Part shown: positions 21,842 to 30,363 of the stretch, one piece after another | How the letters are laid out: every line of letters begins with the position of its first letter | How positions within the stretch are numbered: the first letter of the stretch is position 1 | DNA from: Candidatus Kaiserbacteria bacterium | GTDB taxonomy: Bacteria; Patescibacteriota; Minisyncoccia; Phycocordibacterales; Phycocordibacteraceae | Length of the DNA: 48,101 nucleotides | Direction of reading: 5' to 3' | Assembly (NCBI GenBank): GCA_016217905.1 | Contig: JACRFL010000015.1 | Coordinates: 1 to 48,101, forward strand | Translations under genes and position numbers: made by a program | Notes under the pieces: model-generated | Told to the model about the DNA's origin: nothing | What the model saw: the letters and a program-made list of their open reading frames with translations, nothing else | The model's database searches: none

Positions 21842-23722
21842 ATGCCTCTGTCGCCCGAAGACGATACCGGTTCTCTCGAACGCGCACGTAAGCGCCTCTA
21901 TGACCCAGAGGCCGCCCCGCAAACGCGCACGCCGCTTTCTGCCGTTCCGGAGCGGTTGCTGCCGCATGCGTGGCAGGGTGAATTGCCGCGCCCCGCGCCC
22001 CGCGCGGCGCGGCATGTGCGCCTCGCCGGCGTATTTTTCTTTACTGCCGCCGCGTTTTTCATCGTCGCGCTGAGTGCCGCCGGCTATTTTTTCTACTTCG
22101 GCGGCAACGCGGTTTCGGTGGACAAGATCGCGATCGATATCCAGGGGCCAACGACCGTCGCCGGCGGAGAGACCGTACCCCTGTCGCTCATCGTCACGAA
22201 CAAGAATCCGGTCGCAATCGAGAATGTGACCGTCGAAATCGACTTCCCGGCCGGAACGAGAGATGCGTCGAATGTCTTCGCGGCGTACCCTCACTATGTC
22301 GAGAACCTCGGCACGCTCGCAAGCGGCGCGAACGTTACGCGCTCGATCAAGGCCGTCGTGTTCGGGGGAACGGGACAGACCCTCTCTTTCCCGGTCTCCC
22401 TCTCGTACGGCGCTACCGGCAGCAACGCGGTCTTCGTTAAAAAATCTTCCTACACGGTCGCGATTTCCGCGGCTCCGCTCGAGATCGCCGTCAATACGCT
22501 CGCTGAAACCGTTTCAAACAAGCCACTCACGCTCACGCTCACGGTCCGCTCGAACGCGGCGGTGCCGCTCGACAACGTCGTCCTTTCGGGCGACCTGCCC
22601 TTCGGCTTTTCCATCACGTCTTCCTCGATGCCTTTGAACGGCTCCACCTTCCTTCTCGGGACGCTCTCGCCGGGGGCGAGCAAAACGGTAACGCTCACAG
22701 GGACGCTCACGGGGCAGAATAAGGAGCAGCGCGTCTTCCGCTTCTCCGTCGGCACGGCACGCGCGTCCGACACCCAGACGCTCGCCGTCACCTACATGAC
22801 CCAGGATGCGACGGTCGCCATCGTCGCGCCCTTTATCGACGCGACCCTCGCGCTCAACGGCGACACGAGGGCGGATGCGGTCATCAGCCCCGGCAGCATC
22901 CAGAGCGTCTCCGTCTCTTATGCGAATACTCTTGCGACGAGCGTCGGGAATGCGATCGTCGCGATTACTCTCAGCGGTTCCGCGATCGACTATGACAGCA
23001 TCCGGACCACCAATGGTTTCTATAATTCCGCCACGCGCACTGTCGTTTTTAGCAGGGACACCGATCCCGCTCTCGCGGCGCTCGCTCCCGGCGCTTCCGG
23101 TGTCGGCACGTTCACCTTTTCGACGCTGCCGGTCGGCGCGCTCGCTCCCCTGCCGAGGGTGAACTTCGCGATATCGGTGTCGGGCACGCGCGTGGGCCAG
23201 GCGAACGTTCCGGAACAGGTGAGTTCCACGGTGACTCGCACCGCGAAAGTCGCGACGGCGGCGGTTCTCTCGGCTTCCGCGCTCCATTCCTCGGGTATCC
23301 TGCGCAATGGCGGTCCCGTTCCGCCGCGCGCCAATCAGGCGACGACGTATTCGATCGTCTGGAACGCGGAGAATACGGGAAGCACGATTGCGGGAGGCGC
23401 CGTCTCGACCGTCCTGCCGAGTTACGTCTCCTACACCGGCACGACAGCCGGTGCCGGATCCTTTACCTACGACGACAAATCTCGCACGGTAACGTGGAAT
23501 ATCGGCGAACTCGCGCAGAGGGGAAGCGCGCAGGGCGTTTTCCAAGTCTCACTCGTCCCCTCGACCTCGCAGCGGGGCACCGCGCCGCCTCTTACGGGCG
23601 CGGTGTCCTTCTCCGGCTACGATCGTTTCGCGGGCGTACAGATTGCCGCAGTCGCGGATCCGACGACTACCGAAACGAAGGGAGACCCCGGATATGTCCC
23701 CGCGTACGCAAACGTGCAATAA
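21842..23722 (+). CDS. Membrane-anchored protein with Ig-like/DUF11-type repeats
   Basis: 626 aa. A ~58-residue cytoplasmic N-terminus rich in Arg and Pro is followed by one membrane segment (VFFFTAAAFFIVALSAAGYFFYF, about 63-87). The rest is a long extracytoplasmic region of repeated beta-sandwich-like units with patterns such as VPLSLIVTNKNPVAIENVTVEIDFP, LTLTLTVRSNAAVPLDNVVLSGDLP and TTYSIVWNAENTGSTIAGGAV, like the DUF11/CARDB type. A single anchor and stalk-like repeats suggest a cell-surface adhesin or structural protein. No enzyme motif. TATACT ends eight bases before ATG 21842 (leaderless). Confidence 0.85.
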   Translation: MPLSPEDDTGSLERARKRLYDPEAAPQTRTPLSAVPERLLPHAWQGELPRPAPRAARHVRLAGVFFFTAAAFFIVALSAAGYFFYFGGNAVSVDKIAIDIQGPTTVAGGETVPLSLIVTNKNPVAIENVTVEIDFPAGTRDASNVFAAYPHYVENLGTLASGANVTRSIKAVVFGGTGQTLSFPVSLSYGATGSNAVFVKKSSYTVAISAAPLEIAVNTLAETVSNKPLTLTLTVRSNAAVPLDNVVLSGDLPFGFSITSSSMPLNGSTFLLGTLSPGASKTVTLTGTLTGQNKEQRVFRFSVGTARASDTQTLAVTYMTQDATVAIVAPFIDATLALNGDTRADAVISPGSIQSVSVSYANTLATSVGNAIVAITLSGSAIDYDSIRTTNGFYNSATRTVVFSRDTDPALAALAPGASGVGTFTFSTLPVGALAPLPRVNFAISVSGTRVGQANVPEQVSSTVTRTAKVATAAVLSASALHSSGILRNGGPVPPRANQATTYSIVWNAENTGSTIAGGAVSTVLPSYVSYTGTTAGAGSFTYDDKSRTVTWNIGELAQRGSAQGVFQVSLVPSTSQRGTAPPLTGAVSFSGYDRFAGVQIAAVADPTTTETKGDPGYVPAYANVQ

Positions 23723-23731
23723 TGTCGTCCT

Positions 23732-25114
23732 ATGTCTGATCTGAACCTGATGGAGAAGATCGTCTCACTCTGCAAGCGCCGCGGGTTCGTGTTCCCGGCA
23801 AGCGAAATATACGGCGGTCTCGCTGGATTTTGGGACTACGGCCCCTACGGGGTCGAATTGGTGAATAACCTAAAACAGCTTTGGTGGCGCAAGGTGGTGC
23901 AAGAGCGTGACGACGTTTTTGGCGTTGACGGCGCTATCATCCAACACCCGAAATTGTGGGAGGCGAGCGGGCATGTGGCGGGGTTTACCGACCCGCTCGT
24001 CGACTGCAAGAAGTGCGGCGCGCGCCATCGCGCAGACCACCTGGCCGACACCGGCAGTACGGATATCGCCGAGTTGACCGAGCTCCTGAAGGACGCGGCG
24101 TGCCCGACGTGCGGTGAAAAGGCGCTTACGCCGCCGCGCACCTACAACATGATGATGAAGACGTGGGTCGGTCCGATCGAAGACGATTCCTCTCTCGCGT
24201 ATCTGCGGCCGGAAACGGCCGGTTCCATCTTCACGAACTTCAAGAACGTGCTTGACACCACGCATGCGAAACTGCCGTTCGGCATCGCGCAGATAGGAAA
24301 GGCGTTCCGTAACGAAATAGCGCCGCGCGACTTCATCTTCCGCGTCCGCGAACTCGAACAGATGGAGATGCAGTATTTTATTGACCCGCAGATGCAGGCG
24401 GCGGCGTACGAATCGTGGCGACAATTCGCGTGGGATTTTATGACCACGGAGCTTGGCGTGCGCGAAGAAAATCTGCAGTGGCACGAACACGCGGAGAATG
24501 AGCGCGCGCATTATGCCGCAGCCGCTCACGATATTTATTTTAAGTTCCCGCACGGCTTCAAAGAGCTGTGGGGCACCCATAACCGGACAAACTTCGATCT
24601 GTCGGGACACGCGCGAGCAAGCGGACAAGATTTGAATTATTTTGACGAAGAAACAAAAGAGCGTCTCACGCCGTACGTGATCGAGTCGTCGGTCGGCGTC
24701 GGGCGGATGTTCCTCGCAGTTCTCGCCGACGCGTACCGCGAAGATGAGCTCGGCGGTGAGACGCGCACCTATCTCGCGCTTATGCCGAAGATTGCGCCGG
24801 TGAAGGCGATGGTCTCGCCGCTTTTGAAGAACAAGCCGGAGCTCGTCGCGAAGGCGAAGGAAGTGCGCGAGGAACTCAAGAAGGTGCACCCGGCCATCGC
24901 CTGGGACGACAACGGCAACATCGGCAAGCGCTACCGCCGCCAGGACGAGATCGGCACGCCTTTCTGCGTTACGATTGACTTTGACACTTTGGGTGAGAAG
25001 TCAGAATTAAAGGATACGGTCACGCTCCGCCACCGCGACTCCGGCGAACAGGAACGCCTCACCGTCCCCGAGGTTGTCGAGCGCATCCGCTCCAGCACTT
25101 CCCTCTCTCTTTGA
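23732..25114 (+). CDS. glyQS: Glycine--tRNA ligase (homodimeric type)
   Basis: A 460-aa class II synthetase of the single-chain type, unlike the alpha2beta2 GlyQ/GlyS form. Motifs: IVSLCKRRGFVFPASEIYGGLAGFWDYGPYGVELVNNLKQLWW, AYLRPETAGSIFTNF, GIAQIGKAFRNEIAPRDFIFRVRELEQMEMQYF (class II motif 2) and ESSVGVGRMFLAVL (motif 3). Two Cys pairs (CKKCGAR and CPTCGEK) suggest a zinc insert. The C-terminal anticodon domain follows (TYLALMPKIAPVKAM). It lies 9 bp after the surface protein. Confidence 0.97.
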   Translation: MSDLNLMEKIVSLCKRRGFVFPASEIYGGLAGFWDYGPYGVELVNNLKQLWWRKVVQERDDVFGVDGAIIQHPKLWEASGHVAGFTDPLVDCKKCGARHRADHLADTGSTDIAELTELLKDAACPTCGEKALTPPRTYNMMMKTWVGPIEDDSSLAYLRPETAGSIFTNFKNVLDTTHAKLPFGIAQIGKAFRNEIAPRDFIFRVRELEQMEMQYFIDPQMQAAAYESWRQFAWDFMTTELGVREENLQWHEHAENERAHYAAAAHDIYFKFPHGFKELWGTHNRTNFDLSGHARASGQDLNYFDEETKERLTPYVIESSVGVGRMFLAVLADAYREDELGGETRTYLALMPKIAPVKAMVSPLLKNKPELVAKAKEVREELKKVHPAIAWDDNGNIGKRYRRQDEIGTPFCVTIDFDTLGEKSELKDTVTLRHRDSGEQERLTVPEVVERIRSSTSLSL

Positions 25115-25264
25115 CGAAAATAAAAATCGGTGTATGCTTCTTGAGGAGCTAGGTGCTTATTGAGTACGCGGTTCGCCGCAGCGGAGAGCGGCTTGTATAG
25201 GCCTTTCTCTGCTGTGGCGAAACGGACTCCCGTTCTCGCTGTTCGGCATATTAAGGAGATGGCC

Positions 25265-25747
25265 ATGGATGTTGCTGTCACAGGGGAGTTCCCTGCCCCA
25301 GTTCGCAGCTGCGCGAAGGTGATCACCGGCGAGGTGATTGCCCGTTGTGTAGACGTGGTTCGCGGTCGCCCGATACCGGAGGCAATCGCGGCCCTGAACC
25401 GGCACGCGTATGTCGATGATGCCGTGATCGCGACAGTGCCGCGGGGCCGGAGCGATCAAACGATCCTGGTCTTCTTCCCGATTGACTGGTACGCCAGTTG
25501 TGCCGAAGCGGACGAAGAGCGCAAACGGCTTGGCCTGAGGCCCGCCGACTTTGACGAGATAGTTTCGGCGAACGAAGCCGATCAGGCATTTTCAGACGGC
25601 CATCCGAACCTTACCCAGTGGATGGATGAAAACAAAAACTGGAACTATATCGCCTTCTACCGATGGAGAGGGAAGCGTAGCTTGGACGCCAAGCGTCGCT
25701 TCTTCAGGTACGGAAAAAATTGGTGGCATGTCGGTGTCCCCACGTAG
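25265..25747 (+). CDS. Orphan protein of unknown function with SD and own terminator
   Basis: The track ORF starts at 25160, but AAGGAG (25253-25258) lies six bases before ATG 25265, giving 160 aa starting MDVAVTGEFPAPVRSCAKVITGE. It is soluble, with mixed charge and no membrane segment. It ends in an aromatic/basic block (WMDENKNWNYIAFYRWRGKRSL ... RRFFRYGKNWWHVG). I recognise no family. A TATGCT box near 25133 would give a ~125-nt structured leader, and a strong terminator follows. Like the 18039 gene it is an isolated unit in a housekeeping region, which suggests acquisition. Confidence 0.65.
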   Translation: MDVAVTGEFPAPVRSCAKVITGEVIARCVDVVRGRPIPEAIAALNRHAYVDDAVIATVPRGRSDQTILVFFPIDWYASCAEADEERKRLGLRPADFDEIVSANEADQAFSDGHPNLTQWMDENKNWNYIAFYRWRGKRSLDAKRRFFRYGKNWWHVGVPT

Positions 25748-25777
25748 ATTGGGGCCTCTGCGCGCCCCATCATCTTT

Positions 25778-25819
25778 GGGCTTCGCACGCAACACCAGCG
25801 TGCGGAGCCCTTTTATTTT
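25778..25819 (+). terminator. Strong intrinsic terminator
   Basis: GGGCTtCGCACGC and GCGTGCGgAGCCC pair over a 13-bp stem with one mismatch and the loop AACACCA, followed by TTTTATTTT. It ends the orphan gene transcript. Confidence 0.92.
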
Positions 25820-25840
25820 GAATATGCTAGGATTCCCATA

Positions 25841-26902
25841 ATGAATAAGGACATCCGCGTTTCCATCACCTCGGGTACCATCGTCACGGCGCTGGCCGTT
25901 GTCGCGGGCGTGTATATCTTCTGGCTCCTGCGCGATCTCGCGCTTCTCGTCCTGACCGCGATTATTATCGCCTCGGCCATCGAGCCGGGGATCGCTTTCT
26001 TCATCCGGCAGCGCCTGCCGCGCTTCGTGGCCGCCCTGCTCGTCTACGTACTCGTGTTCGGTTCAGTGTTCTCGCTCCTCTACTTTTTCTTCCCGCCTAT
26101 CATTGCGGACGCCGCCGATTTCCTCTCCGCAATGCCGCGGTATCTCGACACAATCAACATTCCCTCGTCATTCTCGAATATCGCGAACACGACAAACCTC
26201 ATAAGCAACCAGCAGGGGATACAGCCCTTCGTGCAAACGCTCCTTTCGTTCCAGTCCGTGTTTACGGTTGGGTCAAGCGGCGTGCTGCAACTATTCATTG
26301 CTTTCTTCGGCGGTCTCTTCTCGTTGGCAATGATTATCGTACTCTCTTTCTACTTTGCGCTTCAGGATACCGGGGTCGATGACTTCCTTCGTTTGGTGAT
26401 GCCGGTGAAATATGAAGAATACTCTGTTGATCTCTGGAAGCGCTCACAGAAGAAAATAGGACTCTGGATGCAGGGACAAATACTTCTCTCGGTTATTGTC
26501 GGCATACTCGTATATCTCGGCCTCCTCATTATCGGCATTCCGTATGCGCTTCTCCTTTCCGTCTTTACCGCAATAGCGGAAATCATTCCCGTGTTCGGTT
26601 CCTTGATGGCGGGGGCAGTCGCGGTCATCGTTGGGTACTCTTCCGGCGGCTTCCCGATCGCGGCGATCGTCGCCGGCCTCTACGTCGTCGTGAACCAGTT
26701 CGAGTCGAACCTCATCTATCCGCTCATCGTGAAAAAGATTGTCGGCATCCCTCCGCTCCTTGTCATCGTGGCGCTCATCGCCGGTTACACGCTCGCCGGA
26801 TTCCTCGGCGTGCTGCTCTCGGTGCCAGTCGCGGCGGTCGCCCTTGAGTTCATCACCGACTTCGACAAGCGCAAGCGTCGCGAGGCGCACAAAAGCGCGT
26901 AA
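25841..26902 (+). CDS. AI-2E family (PerM/UPF0118) transporter
   Basis: 353 aa with about eight membrane segments. N-terminal segments (ALAVVAGVYIFWLLRDLALLVLTAIIIASAIEPGIAFFIRQRLPRFVAALLVYVLVFG) and the C-terminal LLSVFTAIAEIIPVFGSLMAGAVAVIVGY and NQFESNLIYPLIVKKIVGIPPLLVIVALIAGYTLAGFLGVLLSVP are characteristic. The family exports autoinducer-2 in some bacteria and may act as sodium/proton antiporters in others, so the substrate is open. TATGCT ends 12 bases before ATG 25841. It overlaps no gene but ends 1 bp before metG. Confidence 0.93.
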   Translation: MNKDIRVSITSGTIVTALAVVAGVYIFWLLRDLALLVLTAIIIASAIEPGIAFFIRQRLPRFVAALLVYVLVFGSVFSLLYFFFPPIIADAADFLSAMPRYLDTINIPSSFSNIANTTNLISNQQGIQPFVQTLLSFQSVFTVGSSGVLQLFIAFFGGLFSLAMIIVLSFYFALQDTGVDDFLRLVMPVKYEEYSVDLWKRSQKKIGLWMQGQILLSVIVGILVYLGLLIIGIPYALLLSVFTAIAEIIPVFGSLMAGAVAVIVGYSSGGFPIAAIVAGLYVVVNQFESNLIYPLIVKKIVGIPPLLVIVALIAGYTLAGFLGVLLSVPVAAVALEFITDFDKRKRREAHKSA

Positions 26903-26903
26903 C

Positions 26904-28337
26904 GTGGAAAAAACTTTCTATCTCACGACGCCCATTTTCTACCCGAACGCAAAGCTCCACCTCGGACATGCGTACACCATGACGCTGGCCGATGCGCTGA
27001 TCCGCTACCAGCGCGGCGCGGGGAAGAAGACGTATTTTCTCGCCGGTTCGGATGAGAACACCCAGAAGATGGTCGATGCGGCGGCGAAAGCGGGAACAGA
27101 GCCGATGGCGTTCCTTGACGACATCGTGAAGAATTTCATGAAGCTCTACGCCTCTCTTGATATTTCATACGATCAGTTTATCCGCACCACCGATACGAAG
27201 GTTCACTGGCCGGGCGCGCAAGCTCTGTGGAAAAGGCTCGATGCCGCCGGCGACGTGTATACGAAGAAGTACGAGGGGCTCTATTGCGTCGGGCACGAGG
27301 CGTTTGTCACGGAAAAGGACCTGGTCGGCGGGAAATGCCCCGATCACGGGACCGAACCGGAACATCTGCGCGAGGAAAATTATTTCTTCCGCCTTTCGCG
27401 CTACGCGGATGTGCTGAAGGGGAAAATCGAGAGCGATGAGCTTCGCCTCGTCCCGCAATCTCGCAAAAATGAGATACTCTCGTTCATCGGGGACGGCTTG
27501 AAGGACGTGAGCTTCTCGCGTCCGCGCCGGCGCGGTTGGCCGGAAGGTCTCGGCATTCCGGTGCCGGGAGACGATTCGCAGATCATGTATGTGTGGTGCG
27601 ACGCGCTCGCGAATTATATTACGGCGCTCGGGTTCGGCCGCGATGACGCGCTCTACCGTGAGTTCTGGCCTGCGGACGTGCATGTTATCGGCAAGGATAT
27701 TTTGCGATTTCACGCGGCGATCTGGCCTGCCATGCTCCTCTCCGCTGGCTTGCCGCTCCCCAAAACGATTTTCGTGCACGGATTCATCACTTCGGGCGGG
27801 AAAAAAATGTCAAAGACGCTCGGCAATATTATCGACCCCGAAGAGCTTATCGAAACCTACGGCACCGACGCCGTCCGTTACTTCCTGCTCCGGCACATCT
27901 CGCCGTTTGAGGACGGGGATATCACGCGCGAAGGGTTCAAGGACGCGTACACCGCAAATCTCACCAACGGCCTCGGTAATCTCGTCGCGCGGGTGATGAA
28001 GCTCGCCGAAACGCATTTGGGAGAGTCTGTTGCGCGGCCGGAGGCGGCGCCATTTCCGCGAGAATATTCGGATATGTTCGACATGTTTGAATTGAATCGC
28101 GCGATTGATTTTGTGTGGGGTCGCATACAGGCGCTTGATGAGCGCATTACACGCGAAGAGCCCTTCAGGCTGGTGAAAAAAGACCCCGAAAGAGGCCGCG
28201 CGCTCATCGGCGAACTCGTCACCGAACTCTATTGGATAGCCCGTCTCTTGAACCCGTTCATGCCCGAAACAAGCGAAATAATAAAACGTGCGGTGCGTGA
28301 AAACAAAAAACCCGAGAATCTCTTCCCCAGGGTATGA
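26904..28337 (+). CDS. metG: Methionine--tRNA ligase
   Basis: A 477-aa class I synthetase from GTG 26904. The track start lies inside the transporter gene. HLGH (residues 19-22) in YPNAKLHLGHAYTMT and KMSKT (about 301-305) in GGKKMSKTLGNIIDPEELIETYGTDAVRYFLL are the signatures. The zinc region is reduced: CVGHEAFVTEKDLVGGKCPDHG offers two Cys and two His instead of four Cys. There is no C-terminal tRNA-binding domain. The stop overlaps tatD by ATGA. Confidence 0.96.
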   Translation: MEKTFYLTTPIFYPNAKLHLGHAYTMTLADALIRYQRGAGKKTYFLAGSDENTQKMVDAAAKAGTEPMAFLDDIVKNFMKLYASLDISYDQFIRTTDTKVHWPGAQALWKRLDAAGDVYTKKYEGLYCVGHEAFVTEKDLVGGKCPDHGTEPEHLREENYFFRLSRYADVLKGKIESDELRLVPQSRKNEILSFIGDGLKDVSFSRPRRRGWPEGLGIPVPGDDSQIMYVWCDALANYITALGFGRDDALYREFWPADVHVIGKDILRFHAAIWPAMLLSAGLPLPKTIFVHGFITSGGKKMSKTLGNIIDPEELIETYGTDAVRYFLLRHISPFEDGDITREGFKDAYTANLTNGLGNLVARVMKLAETHLGESVARPEAAPFPREYSDMFDMFELNRAIDFVWGRIQALDERITREEPFRLVKKDPERGRALIGELVTELYWIARLLNPFMPETSEIIKRAVRENKKPENLFPRV

Positions 28338-29131
28338 ACGCAAAATATGTGGACGCGCACTGCCACATCCAGTTCGACCAGTATGCGCATGACGAAGCTG
28401 AAATAATCGAACGGATGCGCGAGGAGGGCGTCGCGGGCATCGTTGTCGGCGTCGACCGTGCGTCATCGAAGAAAGCGCTCGTACTTGCGGGGAAACACGA
28501 GCATCTCTATGCCGCCGTCGGCCTTCACCCGAATCGTGTTGCCGAAGAACAGTTTGACGAAGCGATGTACCGCGCGCTTGCGGCGAGTTCGAAAGTAGTC
28601 GCGATAGGGGAGTGTGGTTTAGATTATTTCAGACCTGCGGAAGTGAATGAAGCCGTCAAAAATGCACAGACAAAGCTTTTTAAAAAACACCTCACACTCG
28701 CTGTCGCACTCGATAAGCCGCTCATTATCCATGTGCGACCTTCGCGAGGGACGATGGATGCGTACCACGACCTGATAGAAATTTTGAAAGAAGAAAAAAC
28801 GAAACAACCAAACCTTCGCGGCGACGTCCACTTCTTCGTCGGTAGTGTGAAGGAGGCCGAGGCGCTCATCGCACTCGATTTCACGCTCTCCTTCACCGCG
28901 GTCGTCACGTTCGCGCGCGATTACGACGAGGTTATCAAGGCGGTACCGCTCGCCTCGATACTTTCAGAAACCGACGCTCCCTACGTTGCGCCAGAGAGCC
29001 GCCGGGGCAAGCGCAATGACCCGCTTGCGGCAGCAGATGTCGTGCGCACCATCGCCCGCATCAGGGGCGAGGACCCGGAAATTGTTCGTCAAACGCTCCT
29101 CGCGAATGCGGAGTGCCTGTTTGCTCTGTGA
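28334..29131 (+). CDS. tatD: TatD-family metal-dependent hydrolase
   Basis: A 265-aa TIM-barrel amidohydrolase-like nuclease. It starts YVDAHCHIQFDQY (the metal-binding HxH), then YAAVGLHPN and VAIGECGLDYFRP (metal Glu), KPLIIHVR (His) and SETDAPYVAP (metal Asp). Family members show 3'-5' exonuclease or DNase activity in DNA repair. metG-tatD pairing with a 4-bp overlap is common across bacteria. The segment HFFVGSVKEAEALI replaces the usual HCFSG, keeping the His. Confidence 0.93.
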   Translation: MNAKYVDAHCHIQFDQYAHDEAEIIERMREEGVAGIVVGVDRASSKKALVLAGKHEHLYAAVGLHPNRVAEEQFDEAMYRALAASSKVVAIGECGLDYFRPAEVNEAVKNAQTKLFKKHLTLAVALDKPLIIHVRPSRGTMDAYHDLIEILKEEKTKQPNLRGDVHFFVGSVKEAEALIALDFTLSFTAVVTFARDYDEVIKAVPLASILSETDAPYVAPESRRGKRNDPLAAADVVRTIARIRGEDPEIVRQTLLANAECLFAL

Positions 29132-29149
29132 GAGATGTCGTGCTAGGAT
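29121..29149 (+). promoter_or_regulatory. Promoter of the rpsF-ssb-rpsR operon
   Basis: TTGCTC (29121-29126) and TAGGAT (29144-29149) are 17 bases apart. The start site falls within a few bases of ATG 29159. The -35 lies inside the tatD coding end. Confidence 0.6.
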
Positions 29150-29158
29150 ATCGCCATT

Positions 29159-29650
29159 ATGTCGAAGAATCAGGACGAAGAGACGTTCGCGGATGAGATG
29201 CTCGACGATGCGGGCTCCGAGCCGCGCGTGTATGAGCTCGGTTTCCACCTTGATCCCGAACTTCCCACCGAGGAGGTGAAAAAGGCGTATCAGGCGGTGT
29301 GCGGGCTTATCAGCGGGAAGGGTACCCTTGTCGCCGAAGGCGAGCCGGAGAAGACCCAGCTCGCGTACACCATCTCCCGTCAGGAAGTCGCCGGTCGCCG
29401 CGACTTCGACTCGGCGTATTTCTCTTGGATCGTGTACGAGGCGGACGCATCGAACCATGCGGATATCATCGCCGCAGTTTCTGCGAACAAGCACATCGTC
29501 CGCTTCATTGATCTTCTTACGACAAAGGACGCAGCCCGCCATTCCGTCGAGATGCGCGCGATTTCCATGAAAATGCCGGAGCGCGCGGAAGACGCGAATG
29601 CAACACTAGGCACCGAGCTGGACGCGGCGCTTGAGAATGCGATAATGTAA
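29159..29650 (+). CDS. rpsF: Ribosomal protein S6
   Basis: A 163-aa bS6. The core RVYELGFHLDPELPTEEVKKAYQAVCGLI and KTQLAYTISRQEVAGRRDFDSAYFSWIVYEA have the ferredoxin-like S6 fold. There is a ~22-residue acidic N-terminal extension (MSKNQDEETFADEMLDDAGS) and an acidic C-terminal tail, both longer than in E. coli. S6 pairs with S18 on the 30S platform, and both genes flank ssb here in the classical order. The overlapping plus-strand ORFs are shadows. Confidence 0.95.
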   Translation: MSKNQDEETFADEMLDDAGSEPRVYELGFHLDPELPTEEVKKAYQAVCGLISGKGTLVAEGEPEKTQLAYTISRQEVAGRRDFDSAYFSWIVYEADASNHADIIAAVSANKHIVRFIDLLTTKDAARHSVEMRAISMKMPERAEDANATLGTELDAALENAIM

Positions 29651-29653
29651 ACC

Positions 29654-30118
29654 ATGTACCTCAACAAAGCATTCCTCTACGGCAATCTCACCCGCGATCC
29701 GGAGTTGAAGGCGCTGCCTTCCGGAGGGCAGGTTGCGAATTTCGGCATCGCGACGAATCGCACCTACAAGGACAAGAACGGGCAGAAGCAGGAAGCGACG
29801 GAGTTCCACAACATCGTCGCCTTTGGCCGCACCGCCGAAGTCATCGCGCAGTATATGAAAAAAGGCCGTCCGATCTTCGTCGAGGGACGCATCCAGACGC
29901 GCTCGTGGGACGATAAGGAAAGCGGCAAGAAGAATTATCGCACCGAGATCGTCGTCGATAACTTCCAGTTTGGTTCGTCAGCAGCTGGCGAAAATGGCGG
30001 CAGAACTGGTTTGCCGGCGAGCGTGGACGGCGCTCACGAAGAGCAGCCAGCGCCCAAAGACGACGAAGCGATAAAGTACCCGGACGAGGAAATCAATCCG
30101 GAGGACATCCCCTTTTAA
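29654..30118 (+). CDS. ssb: Single-stranded DNA-binding protein
   Basis: A 154-aa SSB with the OB-fold opening MYLNKAFLYGNLTRDPELKALPSGGQVANFGIATNR, EFHNIVAFGRTAEVIAQYMKKGRPIFVEGRIQTRSW, and NYRTEIVVDNFQFG. The flexible linker ends in the acidic protein-interaction tip EEINPEDIPF, which recruits RecO and other repair proteins. It lies 3 bp after rpsF and 9 bp before rpsR. Confidence 0.97.
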   Translation: MYLNKAFLYGNLTRDPELKALPSGGQVANFGIATNRTYKDKNGQKQEATEFHNIVAFGRTAEVIAQYMKKGRPIFVEGRIQTRSWDDKESGKKNYRTEIVVDNFQFGSSAAGENGGRTGLPASVDGAHEEQPAPKDDEAIKYPDEEINPEDIPF

Positions 30119-30127
30119 ATTATTTCT

Positions 30128-30334
30128 ATGGCCTACCAAGCTGAACGCGAAGAGATAGAGATCAAGAAGTTTATCGACTACAAGGATGTCGCATATTTAA
30201 AGCTTTTCACCAATCCGCACGCGAAGATGCTCTCTAAGAAGCGCACGGGCATCCCCGCCGCCAAGCAGCGCGACATCATGCAAGCCATCAAGCGCGCCCG
30301 CTACATGGCGCTTCTCCCGTACGTTTCCGCATAA
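30128..30334 (+). CDS. rpsR: Ribosomal protein S18
   Basis: A 68-aa bS18 (IDYKDVAYLKLFTNPHAKMLSKKRTGIPAAKQRDIMQAIKRARYMALLPYV). The core matches the family: the YKD...L..F pattern, the KRTG turn and the RAR..ALLP helix. The usual N-terminal Cys-rich part is absent. In many bacteria rplI (L9) follows, but here a terminator comes directly after the stop. Confidence 0.95.
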   Translation: MAYQAEREEIEIKKFIDYKDVAYLKLFTNPHAKMLSKKRTGIPAAKQRDIMQAIKRARYMALLPYVSA

Positions 30335-30363
30335 CAAAAAACCGCCGTTAGGCGGTTTTTTGT
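30335..30363. terminator. Bidirectional terminator between rpsR and efp
   Basis: CCGCC-GTTA-GGCGG is flanked by six A's on the left and six T's on the right, so the same hairpin can serve rpsR from the left and efp from the right. Confidence 0.92.

Noticed and set aside
22514-23545. 343-aa minus-strand ORF
   Set aside because: Shadow of the repeat-rich surface protein at 21842-23722.
23870-24889. 339-aa minus-strand ORF
   Set aside because: Shadow of glyQS.
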